A DNA stretch of 64,000 bases from Saccharopolyspora erythraea NRRL 2338 (GTDB lineage Bacteria; Actinomycetota; Actinomycetes; Mycobacteriales; Pseudonocardiaceae), in contig NC_009142.1 in assembly GCF_000062885.1 (NCBI RefSeq), positions 5,073,584 through 5,137,583 of the forward strand, written 5' to 3'. The translations under genes were made by a program, and so were the position numbers. Position 1 is the stretch's first letter. Each line of letters opens with the position of its first letter. Of the stretch, positions 8,309-16,598 are shown piece after piece. Under the pieces are notes generated by a model. It did not search any database. It was given only the letters and a program-made list of their open reading frames with translations, and was not told the origin of the DNA.

Positions 8309-8785
8309 TTACGCCTCGCCGCCCGCGGGGTAGGCGAACCTGGTCAGCAGAGCCTTCAGCTGCTCCGCCTCGCCGGACCCCAGCCCGGCGACCAGACGTT
8401 CGGCCAGCGGCTCGGCCGCCACATGGGCCGCATCGAAGAGCTCAAGGCCATCGGGCGTGATCTCCACGGCCCGCGCCCGCCGGTCCCCCGCGACGGCCTT
8501 GCGAACGGCCAGCCCCTTGCGCTCCAGGTCGTCGACGACCCGCATGATTCCGGCCTTGTCCGACCCCGTTGCCGCCGCCAGGTCCCGCTGGACCGTCGGC
8601 CCGCGGTTGACCAGCTCGATCAGCACGGCGAAGTGCCGCAACTCGATGCCGAGCGGCCGAAGCGCCTCCGCCATCACCGATGCCGCGCGCCAGTGGGCCT
8701 GGCGCAGCAGCAGGCCGAGGGCGAAAGGCGAGGTGTCCCCGGGGCGGTCGGTCGCCCGCGAGGGGCCAGGGGCGTCGGCGGCCAT
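8309..8785 (-). CDS. MarR-family transcriptional regulator
   Basis: 158 aa. The N-terminal helix region SPFALGLLLRQAHWRAASVM is followed by the winged helix-turn-helix: QRDLAAATGSDKAGIMRVVDDLERKGLAVRK as helices 3-4 and AGDRRARAVEITPDG as the wing. The C-terminal helices are for dimerisation. It sits between a nitroreductase (minus strand) and an NmrA-like reductase (plus strand). With the shared motif ACCATCTCA in front of itself and the nitroreductase, this suggests a local repressor that responds to electrophiles or phenolics. The ligand is unknown. Confidence 0.88.
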   Translation of the reverse strand: MAADAPGPSRATDRPGDTSPFALGLLLRQAHWRAASVMAEALRPLGIELRHFAVLIELVNRGPTVQRDLAAATGSDKAGIMRVVDDLERKGLAVRKAVAGDRRARAVEITPDGLELFDAAHVAAEPLAERLVAGLGSGEAEQLKALLTRFAYPAGGEA

Positions 8786-8802
8786 GAGGGCATGTTAACG
8801 CC

Positions 8803-8826
8803 TGAAACCATCTCACTTGAAACCAA
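8803..8826. promoter_or_regulatory. candidate MarR operator with direct repeats
   Basis: TGAAACCA occurs twice (8803-8810 and 8818-8825), with ACCATCTCA at 8807-8815. It lies 18-41 bp upstream of the MarR start and in the shared region with the divergent NmrA-like gene. Confidence 0.4.
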
Positions 8827-8949
8827 ACCTCTCCGCGTCGAGCAGGCGGTGCGACAGCACAGGTCGCCGCACAGCCAATCATGGATATTGCGTATCCACG
8901 AAAGCCGCATTAGGGTCGGCTGGACTACGCCAACGAGGAGAGATCACCC

Positions 8950-9693
8950 ATGCGGATCGCAGTCGCCGGCGCCACCGGCAACATCGGAAGCCTCACCGTC
9001 GCGGCCCTCGAAAGCACCGGGCACGAGGTCGTGCGGATCAGCCGCTCGCTCGGCGTCGACCTGACCACCGGCGCCGGGCTCGACGACGCCCTCGCCGGCG
9101 TCAGGGCGGTCGTCGACGCCACCAGCTCGCCGCCCGTCGGCGAAGCCGAGACGGTGGAGTACTTCGGCACCGCGACCGCCAACCTGCTCGCCGCCGAGCA
9201 GCGGGCCGGGGTCGCCCACCACGTGCTGCTCTCGATCGTGGGCATCCACGGGGTCGACGGCAACGCGCACTACGCGGGCAAGCGCGAGCAGGAGCGCCTG
9301 GTGACCGCCGGACCGGTGCCGTGGACGATCGTGCCGGCCACGCAGTTCCACGACTTCGCCGCGATGGTGGCGAGCTGGACCGAGCAGGATGGCGTGGCCA
9401 CCATCGCGCCGCTGCTCGTGCAGCCGATCGCGCCCGGGGACGTCGCCGACGTGCTCGCCGAGGTGGCGGTGGGTGAGCCGCTGGGCCGCCACCCCGACCT
9501 CGCCGGACCGGAGCCGCAGGACCTCGTCGACATGGCCCGGCGCACCAACGCCGCGCGGGGGCGCGAGGTGAAGCTCGTGCCGACGTGGTCGGGGATGTTC
9601 GGTCCGGCGATGGCGGGCGAGGCGCTGCTGCCCGGCGAGGGTGCCCGCATCGCGCCGACCACCTTCGAGGAGTGGCTCGCCGGACAGCGCTGA
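8950..9693 (+). CDS. NmrA-like NAD(P)-binding SDR protein (second copy)
   Basis: 247 aa. GATGNIGSLTV at residues 7-17 is the nucleotide-binding glycine motif, and VLLSIVGIHGVDGNAHYAGKREQERLV matches the Tyr-Lys region of the minus-strand paralogue at 6656-7387. The ending IAPTTFEEWL also matches. It has a GAGGAGAG ribosome site and is divergent from the MarR gene over 164 bp, so it is probably controlled by it. Expected role is NAD(P)H-dependent reduction or sensing of quinones. The pair probably arose by duplication. Confidence 0.86.
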   Translation: MRIAVAGATGNIGSLTVAALESTGHEVVRISRSLGVDLTTGAGLDDALAGVRAVVDATSSPPVGEAETVEYFGTATANLLAAEQRAGVAHHVLLSIVGIHGVDGNAHYAGKREQERLVTAGPVPWTIVPATQFHDFAAMVASWTEQDGVATIAPLLVQPIAPGDVADVLAEVAVGEPLGRHPDLAGPEPQDLVDMARRTNAARGREVKLVPTWSGMFGPAMAGEALLPGEGARIAPTTFEEWLAGQR

Positions 9694-9815
9694 GCGGTAC
9701 CGAACCCGCTGAACCGATGTCTGTCCACAGAGGCCATCCACGCCGGAGCACACCCGAGCCCGCGGCATTTCCCCGCTCGAAGGGAAAAGCCGAGCTGTCC
9801 GGCGTCAGGCCGGCT

Positions 9816-10613
9816 TCAGGCTCCGCGTTGCTCCGCGACGCCGTCGGCGCCGACCACGACCACCTCGACCCCGCGAGCCCGGAACGGCGCGATGTCGGCT
9901 TCGCCGGCCTTGGCGTCGGTCACCAGCATGCAGCGGTCTGGCAACGCCGCCCAGGCGTGGAAGGGCCGGCGGCCGAGCTTGGCGGCGTGCACCAGGACGT
10001 AGACCCGCTTCGCCCGCTGCGCCATGAGTTCCTTGAGCCGGGTCTGCTGCAGGCTCGCCTCGCAGATGCCGTCCTCGGCGGTGACCCCGTCGGCGCCCAG
10101 GAAGGCGCGGTCGAAGGTCATCCTGGTCAGCGCCGCCTCGGCGAGCGGGCCGACGAAACCCTGGCTGAGGTGGCGCAGCGTACCGCCCAGGCACTCGACG
10201 TGGACGTTCTCGGCGTTGGCGAGCTCCTGCAGCGCCGTCAACCCGGTGGTGGCCACGGTCAGGTCGCGTGCGCGGCGCAGTTCGTGGGCCAGCGCCCCCG
10301 TGGTCGAGCCCGAGTCGAGCAGCACCGCCTCCCCCGGGCCGATCTGCGCCGCGGCCCAGGCCGCGATCGCCCGCTTGGCCTCGAACTCCTCGCCGGTGCG
10401 CTGGCGCAGGGACGCCTCCGGGTGGGCGGCCATCGCCATCGCGCCGCCGAAGGTCCGGGCGAGCTGCCCCGCCGACTCCAGCGCCTGCAGGTCGCGGCGG
10501 ATGGTGGAGGCGGTCACCCCGAACGTCGCCGACAGCTCCTCCACGCTGGCCAGCCCCGACGTCGTGGCCAGCTCGACGATCGCGTCGCGCCGCGCCTGTG
10601 ATCCGCGGGTCAT
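9816..10613 (-). CDS. DeoR-family transcriptional regulator
   Basis: 265 aa from ATG 10613, chosen because a GGAGGAGG ribosome site lies just upstream; a longer in-frame start at 10661 is less likely. N-terminal HTH: ARRDAIVELATTSGLASVEELSATFGVTASTIRRDLQAL condensed over residues 7-45, with the family signature SVEELS-x(5)-ASTIRRDL. The C-terminal sugar-phosphate-sensing domain contains LLDSGSTTGALAHEL and AFLGADGVTAEDGICEA. It lies after pdxA2 and the DUF1537 kinase on the same strand and is the obvious regulator of the sugar-acid island. Its ligand is probably a phosphorylated sugar acid. Confidence 0.9.
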   Translation of the reverse strand: MTRGSQARRDAIVELATTSGLASVEELSATFGVTASTIRRDLQALESAGQLARTFGGAMAMAAHPEASLRQRTGEEFEAKRAIAAWAAAQIGPGEAVLLDSGSTTGALAHELRRARDLTVATTGLTALQELANAENVHVECLGGTLRHLSQGFVGPLAEAALTRMTFDRAFLGADGVTAEDGICEASLQQTRLKELMAQRAKRVYVLVHAAKLGRRPFHAWAALPDRCMLVTDAKAGEADIAPFRARGVEVVVVGADGVAEQRGA

Positions 10614-10703
10614 CGTCCTCCTCCGCTCACCGGCAACTCGCCGAAGCAGCCCGGAAACCAACTCGGAACGCGCCCGGCTCCCGCTCTCGCACCGCGGGAC
10701 CTC

Positions 10704-11708
10704 CTACACGGCCGGAGCGGACGCCAGCTCCGCCGCCTGGCGCAGGGCCTCGATCATGCTACCGACCTCGACGACGCCCTTCCCGGCGATGTCGAAGGCG
10801 GTGCCGTGGTCGACCGAGGTCCGGATGACCGGCAGCCCGACCGTGATGTTGACCCCGGCCTCGATCCCCAGCACCTTGACCGGGGCGTGCCCCTGGTCGT
10901 GGTACATCGCCACGATCAGGTCGTAATCGCCGCGCCCGGCGAGGAAGAACGCCGTGTCGGCGGGCAGCGGCCCGTGCGCGTCGATGCCCTCCGCGCGCAG
11001 GGCGGCGATCGCGGGGACGATCTTCTCCTCCTCCTCGCCGTGGCCGAACAGCCCGTTCTCCCCGGCGTGCGGGTTGATCCCGCACACGCCGATCCTCGGC
11101 TCCGCCACACCGGAACCGACCATCGCCCGGTGGCCCCGGCGCACGGTGCGCTCCACCAGACCGGGCTCGATCCTCGCCACGGCGTCGACCAGTCCGATGT
11201 GGGTGGTCACGTGGACGACCTTGACCTTGGGCGTGGACAGCATCATCGACACCTCGTCGGTCCCGGTGAGGTGCGCGAGCAGTTCGGTGTGGCCGGGGAA
11301 CAGGTGCCCCGCCGAGTGCAGCGCCTCCTTGTTCAGCGGTGCCGTGCAGATGCCGTGGACCTGCCCGGCGGTCGCGAGCTCGCCGGCGACCCGGACGTAG
11401 TGGTAGGCCGCGTCGCCTGCCACCGCCGAGACCTCGCCCCACGGCAGGTCCGCCGGGAGCAGCCCGAGGTCGATGACGTTGACGCGGCCCGGCGCGAAGA
11501 CCGCGTCGGCGACCGACTCCACCGCGACGACCTCCGCGGGTCTCCCGAGGATCTCGGCGGCCTGGCGCAGCCGGGCGGCATCGCCGACGACGACGGGCCT
11601 GCACCGCGCCGCGGTGCCGTCGTCGAGCAGTGCGCCGACGGTGACTTCGGGTCCGACGCCGGCGCCGTCTCCCATGGTGACGGCGATGAGGGGAAGAGCG
11701 GTGCTCAC
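10704..11708 (-). CDS. pdxA2: PdxA2-type 4-hydroxythreonine/4-phospho-sugar-acid dehydrogenase
   Basis: 334 aa of the PdxA family, NAD-dependent, metal-requiring. MGDGAGVGPEV is near residue 12, GHTELLAHLTG near 139, the metal-binding His in VTTHIGLVDAV near 166, INPHAGENGLFG near 210 and MYHDQGHAPVK near 265. The gene lies next to a DUF1537 kinase. In characterised pathways such PdxA2 proteins oxidise and decarboxylate D-erythronate- or L-threonate-4-phosphate rather than making pyridoxal phosphate. The 4-bp gap to the kinase supports coupled function. Confidence 0.9.
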   Translation of the reverse strand: MSTALPLIAVTMGDGAGVGPEVTVGALLDDGTAARCRPVVVGDAARLRQAAEILGRPAEVVAVESVADAVFAPGRVNVIDLGLLPADLPWGEVSAVAGDAAYHYVRVAGELATAGQVHGICTAPLNKEALHSAGHLFPGHTELLAHLTGTDEVSMMLSTPKVKVVHVTTHIGLVDAVARIEPGLVERTVRRGHRAMVGSGVAEPRIGVCGINPHAGENGLFGHGEEEEKIVPAIAALRAEGIDAHGPLPADTAFFLAGRGDYDLIVAMYHDQGHAPVKVLGIEAGVNITVGLPVIRTSVDHGTAFDIAGKGVVEVGSMIEALRQAAELASAPAV

Positions 11709-11712
11709 CTGT

Positions 11713-13008
11713 TCAGCCTTCCGTGGAGCCCGGGACGAGCCCGGGTGCTGTCGTTGGCAGTGAGGTCGTTGGCTGGTCTGCCACTGGCGGGGATGTCGTT
11801 GGCAGGGAAGGAAAATCTGGCCGGAGGTGCCGGAGGATCCGCACGAGGCTGTCCGGGTCGCCGAAACTTCCGGGGCGGGTGACGACCGAGCGGCCGTCGG
11901 CGGTGCGGCTGAGCACGGCGCCGTGGTGCACCTGGGCGACCGGGCGCAGCGCTCGCACGCCCAGCGCGTCGAGGACCTTGCGTGCCGTCTCGCCTCCGGT
12001 CAGGACCAGGTCGACGTCCTCGACGGCGGTGACGACGCGTCGCACGGTGCCGGCCAGCCGCCGCACGAGGGCGCGGGACTGGGCGGGGTCGACGCCTCGC
12101 GGCGCGTGGAGCCGCAGTGCGGTCGGTTGTTGCCGCACCGCGTCGGCGATGCGCTCGATCTCGCCGGGAAGCGGGTCCCCGTGGGCGAGCTGATCGACGT
12201 GCAGGTCCAGCGACCGCGCCCCCGCTTCGACGAGCCGGTGCACCTGGACCGACGCGCCCGGCTCGGCCGTGCCGACGACGACCAGCAGCGCGCGGTCCTC
12301 GCGCGGCGCGAACTCCGGGCGTGGCGCGGCTTTGCGCTGCCGGAAGGACCGGCCGAGGGCGGCGGCCAGACCGCCGGAGCCGACGAGGGCGACCTCCGGC
12401 GGGGTGGCGGCCACGACGGCGTCCAGATCGCTGTCGGTCTCGGAGTCGCAGACCGGGATCCGGCCTGCGGCAAGCGATTCGGCGATCGCGGACCGCGGGT
12501 CGCGGCGGATCTCGGAGAGCGAGACCGAGCGGCAGGGCGCGGGTGCGAGGACCTGGGCGATCGAGTCCGGTGCCGAGCCCGGTTCGGTGCCCCATGCCGT
12601 CGTTTCGCGCAGGGGCGCACCGTTGACGCGCACCGCTCCGGCGACGACGGTCCGGCCGCCGACCGGGAGCGCCGGCGCGAGAACGGCGGGGCCGACGGCC
12701 GAAAGCGTCGCGGCCACGTTCCCGCGCAGCAGCGAGTCGATCTTGACCAGCACCCGCGGACCGGTCGGACCGCGCTGCGCGAGCACGTGCGCGAGCGCCG
12801 CCCCGGCGCGTTCCGCGTCCGACTGCCGTGTGTCGAGGTCGACGACGAGTGCACGCGCCTCGGCACCGTTCTGCGCGTTATACGCAGAAACCATTGCGCC
12901 TGGATCGAGAGCGAGGTCGGCGCGCAGCGCGGAGGACATCAGCGCCGCCGCGGTCTCGGCCGCGCCCGAAAGGTCGTCCGCAAGGGCGAGAACAGCGAGA
13001 TCGCGCAT
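11713..13008 (-). CDS. DUF1537 four-carbon acid sugar kinase (DtnK-like)
   Basis: 431 aa from ATG 13008, chosen for the GGGGAG ribosome site. N-terminal ALADDLSGAAETAAAL is the substrate domain motif. KIDSLLRGNVAATL is the next core, and the C-terminal nucleotide domain has LVLTGGETARKVLDALGV and RPGSFGDPDSLVRIL. The family phosphorylates D-threonate, L-threonate, D-erythronate or 2-oxo-tetronate at O4, which matches the PdxA2-like gene downstream. The last 30 residues are low-complexity (three copies of a GTCGTTGGCAG-like repeat in DNA). A longer upstream reading frame exists but overlaps the divergent transporter gene and is rejected. Confidence 0.85.
   Translation of the reverse strand: MRDLAVLALADDLSGAAETAAALMSSALRADLALDPGAMVSAYNAQNGAEARALVVDLDTRQSDAERAGAALAHVLAQRGPTGPRVLVKIDSLLRGNVAATLSAVGPAVLAPALPVGGRTVVAGAVRVNGAPLRETTAWGTEPGSAPDSIAQVLAPAPCRSVSLSEIRRDPRSAIAESLAAGRIPVCDSETDSDLDAVVAATPPEVALVGSGGLAAALGRSFRQRKAAPRPEFAPREDRALLVVVGTAEPGASVQVHRLVEAGARSLDLHVDQLAHGDPLPGEIERIADAVRQQPTALRLHAPRGVDPAQSRALVRRLAGTVRRVVTAVEDVDLVLTGGETARKVLDALGVRALRPVAQVHHGAVLSRTADGRSVVTRPGSFGDPDSLVRILRHLRPDFPSLPTTSPPVADQPTTSLPTTAPGLVPGSTEG
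12872..12886. promoter_or_regulatory. third copy of the island operator, inside the kinase gene
   Basis: TGCGCGTTATACGCA, matching TGCGCG-N4-ACGC(A/T), lies about 120 bp inside the kinase coding region, 195-230 bp from the two promoter copies. A spacing like this would allow looping by a DeoR-type repressor. The site is extended by TC/GA into a symmetric TCTGCG-N7-CGCAGA. Confidence 0.4.
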
Positions 13009-13080
13009 CCTCTCCCCTTTCCGCGCACCGGGCGCGTGCCGTCGCCGAGAACGCGGACCCACCGCATCCCTCGCAGTCTT

Positions 13081-13118
13081 TGCGCGAATCACGCTACTGT
13101 CATTGCGCGAAACACGCA
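13081..13118. promoter_or_regulatory. tandem operator in the divergent sugar-acid promoter
   Basis: TGCGCGAATCACGCT (13081-13095) and TGCGCGAAACACGCA (13104-13118) share TGCGCGAA-N-CACGC, and their starts are 23 bp apart, about two helical turns. They lie between the divergent kinase and ABC-importer genes and are the likely DeoR binding sites. Confidence 0.6.
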
Positions 13119-13191
13119 ATCGTGCAAGGGTGCTCCACGCAACACCGGCCGCCCGCAGGCCGGGCCGGTGTGCCAGACGGAAAGGTCGACG

Positions 13192-14760
13192 ATGACCCAG
13201 TCGAGATCCCCGGCGCTGTCCCGGCGCAGCGCGTTGCGGCTCGGTGCCGGACTGTGCGCACTGGGTCCGCTCGCCGCCTGCGCGGGACCGACCGGGAGCC
13301 CGGGGCCCGACACCATGACCCTGGCCCTCAACCGCTCCCTGGTCTCGCTGGACAACAAGCTCAACCAGTTCGAGGCGGCGGTCACCGTGCAGCGCGCCGT
13401 GCGGCAGGCGCTGGTGCGCATCGGCCCCGACCTGACCCCCCAACCGGTGCTGGCCGAGCGGTTCGAGCTCACCGAGCCGACGGCGTGGACGGTGCGCCTG
13501 CGCGCGGGAGCGCGTTACTCCGACGGCAGCCCGGTGACGCCGCGGGATGTCGCCACGGCGCTGGAGATGTACCAGGGCGTCAACGGCTCGTTCCTGGCGG
13601 CGTTCTTCCCCGAGTGGCCGACGGTCGTCGCCCTCGACGACCGCACCTTCCAGCTGCGGTCGCGGCGGCCGCTGCCCGCGCTGGACTACCTGATGGCCAA
13701 CATCCTCATCACCCCGTCCGGCGCCAACCGGCCCGAGGAGCTGCAGTCCGGGATCGGGTCCGGCCCCTACGTGGTCACCGCCTCCAACCGAGGGACCGGC
13801 GACTACTCGCTGACCGCGAACCCCCGCTACTGGGGCCCGCCTCCGCGGGTCCGCAACGTCGAGGTCCGGTTCGTCCCCGAGGAGTCCAGCCGGGTGGTCT
13901 CGCTGCGCAGCGGCGAGGTCGACGTGATCGACACGATCTCGCCGGACTCGGCCGAGCAGTTGACGGGCCTGCCCGATGTCGAACTCGACACCGTGCCCGG
14001 GACCCGGATCAACCAGCTCTTCTACAACTTCCGCAAACCGCAGGGCCATCCGCTGTCGGATCCGCGCGTCCGCCAGGCGCTGACGTTCGCGATCGAAGGC
14101 CGCACGCTGGTGGAAGACGTGCTCGTCGGGTCGGTGGAGCAGGCGGGCGGTGTCGTGCCCGCGACGCTGTCCGGCGCGGTGCGCACCGGCGAGTACACCT
14201 TCGACCCGCGACGGGCCCGGCAGTTGCTCGACGCGGCGGGAGTCCGCGAGGGCGACCTGCGGCTCAAGATCATCTGGGAGTCCGGCGAGTTCCCCGCCGA
14301 CACCACCGTGATGGAGGCGGTGCTGCAGATGCTCGGCCGCGTCGGCGTGCCGGTGACGCTCCAGCAGTTCGAGCCCGGCGGGGACATCTCGCAGTGGCGG
14401 CAGGGCCGCGCGGGCGACTGGGACGTCCTCGGCAACGGGTTCACCAGCCCCACCGGCCTGGCGATGATCACGTTGCAGGGCATGTACGGCGGGACCGCGG
14501 AGAAGGAGAAGACCCGCGACACCTACCAGGGCTACGTCGTCCCCGAGGTCGCCGGCCTGCTGGACCGGGCGAACTCCGAAGTGGACCCCACCGCGCGGCA
14601 GGAGCTGGTCGCGCGCGCCCAGCACGCGGTGTGGAACACCTGGCCCTGCCTGTGGGCGTTCGTCCCGCGCGCGGTGCTGGCCCGCCGCAGGCGGGTGAAG
14701 GACCTGGCGCTGGAACCCACCAACTCCTACGAGCTCGCCTCGACCCGGCTGGAGGGATGA
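13192..14760 (+). CDS. dipeptide/oligosaccharide-type ABC substrate-binding lipoprotein
   Basis: 522 aa, solute-binding family 5 (DppA/OppA type). The N-terminal signal has a twin-arginine SRRSALRLGAG and a lipobox LAAC, so it is probably a Tat-exported lipoprotein anchored outside the membrane. ARYSDGSPVTPRDVATALE (about residues 100-120) and SDPRVRQALTFAIEG (about 286-300) are family signatures. The start ATG 13192 is chosen because upstream in-frame sequence is antisense to the kinase. The context of sugar-acid kinase and dehydrogenase suggests the cargo is an oligosaccharide or sugar-acid conjugate rather than a peptide. Confidence 0.88.
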   Translation: MTQSRSPALSRRSALRLGAGLCALGPLAACAGPTGSPGPDTMTLALNRSLVSLDNKLNQFEAAVTVQRAVRQALVRIGPDLTPQPVLAERFELTEPTAWTVRLRAGARYSDGSPVTPRDVATALEMYQGVNGSFLAAFFPEWPTVVALDDRTFQLRSRRPLPALDYLMANILITPSGANRPEELQSGIGSGPYVVTASNRGTGDYSLTANPRYWGPPPRVRNVEVRFVPEESSRVVSLRSGEVDVIDTISPDSAEQLTGLPDVELDTVPGTRINQLFYNFRKPQGHPLSDPRVRQALTFAIEGRTLVEDVLVGSVEQAGGVVPATLSGAVRTGEYTFDPRRARQLLDAAGVREGDLRLKIIWESGEFPADTTVMEAVLQMLGRVGVPVTLQQFEPGGDISQWRQGRAGDWDVLGNGFTSPTGLAMITLQGMYGGTAEKEKTRDTYQGYVVPEVAGLLDRANSEVDPTARQELVARAQHAVWNTWPCLWAFVPRAVLARRRRVKDLALEPTNSYELASTRLEG

Positions 14761-14763
14761 GCC

Positions 14764-15699
14764 GTGGTCCGCTACCTCCTGCGCAGGCTGGGACTGAGCG
14801 CCCTGACCGTCTTCCTCACCGTCTCCACGGTGTTCGTGCTGATCCGGATGGCCCCGGGTGACCCGGCGACCTCCTACGCCGGGCCGCTGGCCACGACCGA
14901 GGAGCTCGCGCGGGTCCGCGCGCAGCTCGGCCTGGACGAACCGCTGACCACCCAGTACGCCGTGTTCCTGCGCGGGCTGGTCACCGGCGACCTCGGCACC
15001 TCCTACTCGTTCCAGGCACCGGCGTTCGACGTCGTGTCCGAGCGGGTTCCCTACACCGTCACCCTCGCCGTCGCCTCGATCGCGATCACCGCGCTGCTGG
15101 CCGTCCCGCTCGGCGTCTGGATGGCACGGCGGGCCGACACCCGCCGGGAGACCGGCGCGAACGTGCTCACCATCGCCGGGCAGTCGATGCCGGAGTTCTG
15201 GAGCGGCGTCATGCTGCTCACCGCCTTCGCGGTGGTCGTCCCGGTGCTGCCCGCGTCCGGGTTCGCCACCTGGGCCGGTCTCGTGCTGCCCGCGACCACC
15301 GTGGCGCTGCTGCAGATCGCCCTGATCTCCCGGCTGGTGCGGCGGGAGATGGCGGCCAACCTCGCAGCGCCCTACCTGACGATCGCGCGCTCGCGGGGGC
15401 TCTCCGAAGCCGTGCTCACCTGGCGCTACGCGCTGCGCAACTCCTCGATCCCGGTGCTCACTGCACTGGGGACCCGCTTCGCCGCCATGCTCAACGGCGT
15501 CGTCGTGGTCGAGGTGGTCTTCGCCTGGCCCGGCGTCGGTTCGCTGGTGGTGCGGGCGCTGGAGACCAGGGACTACCCGCTGATCCAGGCCACCGTCCTG
15601 ATCACGGCCGCGCTGGCGGTGGGCGTGCAGCTCCTCATCGATCTGACCTACCCGCTGCTGGATCCGCGGGTGCGGCTCGGGAAGGCGGTCGCCCGATGA
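14764..15699 (+). CDS. ABC transporter permease, DppB type
   Basis: 311 aa inner-membrane permease. The N-terminal VRYLLRRLGLSALTVFLTVSTVFVLIRMAPGDP (within residues 1-34) is the classic DppB start with the conserved PGDP. The loop SRGLSEAVLTWRYALRNSSIPVLTALG resembles the EAA motif that contacts the ATPases. The gene starts with GTG 4 bp after the binding-protein stop and overlaps the next permease by 4 bp, so the operon is translationally coupled. Confidence 0.9.
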   Translation: MVRYLLRRLGLSALTVFLTVSTVFVLIRMAPGDPATSYAGPLATTEELARVRAQLGLDEPLTTQYAVFLRGLVTGDLGTSYSFQAPAFDVVSERVPYTVTLAVASIAITALLAVPLGVWMARRADTRRETGANVLTIAGQSMPEFWSGVMLLTAFAVVVPVLPASGFATWAGLVLPATTVALLQIALISRLVRREMAANLAAPYLTIARSRGLSEAVLTWRYALRNSSIPVLTALGTRFAAMLNGVVVVEVVFAWPGVGSLVVRALETRDYPLIQATVLITAALAVGVQLLIDLTYPLLDPRVRLGKAVAR

Positions 15700-16598
15700 C
15701 CCGGTCCACTGTGGAAGAGAGCAGGCCGAGCCGGGTCACGCCGAAGGACCTCGCCCGCGCCTCGGCGACCCGGCGGGCGAAGTCCGCGCGGGCCAAGCTC
15801 TGGGCGGGCGCGGTGTGCACGTCGCTGGTGGTCGTGCCGGTCGCGCTGGCCAACGTGCTGCCGATCCCCGGCGCCGACGACCAGAACCTGCACGAGCGCA
15901 GACTGCCTCCGCTGACCGACGGCCACCTGTTCGGCACCGACCAGCTCGGCCGCGACCTGCTGGCGCGGGTGCTGCACGGCGGCCAGGTGTCGCTGCTCGT
16001 CGGTGTGCTCGCGGTCGTGGTCTCCGGGATCGTCGGCGTGCTGGCCGGTGCGGCGGCGGGCTACTTCGGCGGCTGGGTCGACGCCGTGGTCTCGCGGCTG
16101 CTGGAAGCGCAGATGTCGTTGCCGCTGCTGATGATGCTGTTGCTGGTGGTGGCCTTGTTCGGGCCGTCGGTACCGGTCATCACGTGCGTCATCGCCATCG
16201 CGCAGTGGCCGGAGGTGGCCAGGCTGACCAGGTCGCTGGTGCTGGTGGAACGCGAGAAGCCCTACGTCGACGCGGCCCGGGTGCTCGGGCTGCACCGGGT
16301 CGCGGTGCTGGCCCGCCACGTCGTCCCCAACATCGCCAAGCGCGCGACGCTGGTCGTTCTGCTGCTGCTCGCGCAGGCGGTGCTGCTGGAGAGCGCCCTG
16401 AGCTACCTCGGCGCCGGACCGCAACGGCCGTTCGCCACCTGGGGCCGGATCATCTCCGACGGCCAGGACTACGTGACGACCTCCTGGTGGCTGGTGACGC
16501 TGCCCGGACTGGTGATCGTGGTCCTGGTCATCGGCGTCAACCTGCTCGGCGACGGCCTGCGGGACCGCAGCCCCGCGCGGAAGGGAGCAGGCGCATGA
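15696..16598 (+). CDS. ABC transporter permease, DppC type
   Basis: 300 aa. A cytoplasmic N terminus, a membrane anchor near residue 40 and HLFGTDQLGRDLLARVLHGGQVSLLVG (about 74-100) identify a DppC/OppC subunit. The EAA-like loop is YVDAARVLGLHRVAVLARHVVPN. ATGA overlaps connect it to both neighbours. It pairs with the DppB-type permease to form the channel. Confidence 0.9.
   Translation: MTRSTVEESRPSRVTPKDLARASATRRAKSARAKLWAGAVCTSLVVVPVALANVLPIPGADDQNLHERRLPPLTDGHLFGTDQLGRDLLARVLHGGQVSLLVGVLAVVVSGIVGVLAGAAAGYFGGWVDAVVSRLLEAQMSLPLLMMLLLVVALFGPSVPVITCVIAIAQWPEVARLTRSLVLVEREKPYVDAARVLGLHRVAVLARHVVPNIAKRATLVVLLLLAQAVLLESALSYLGAGPQRPFATWGRIISDGQDYVTTSWWLVTLPGLVIVVLVIGVNLLGDGLRDRSPARKGAGA

Noticed and set aside
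11713-14625. 970-aa minus-strand frame as one protein
   Set aside because: Only the last 431 residues are DUF1537 kinase; the upstream part is antisense to the binding-protein gene and there is a good start at 13008.
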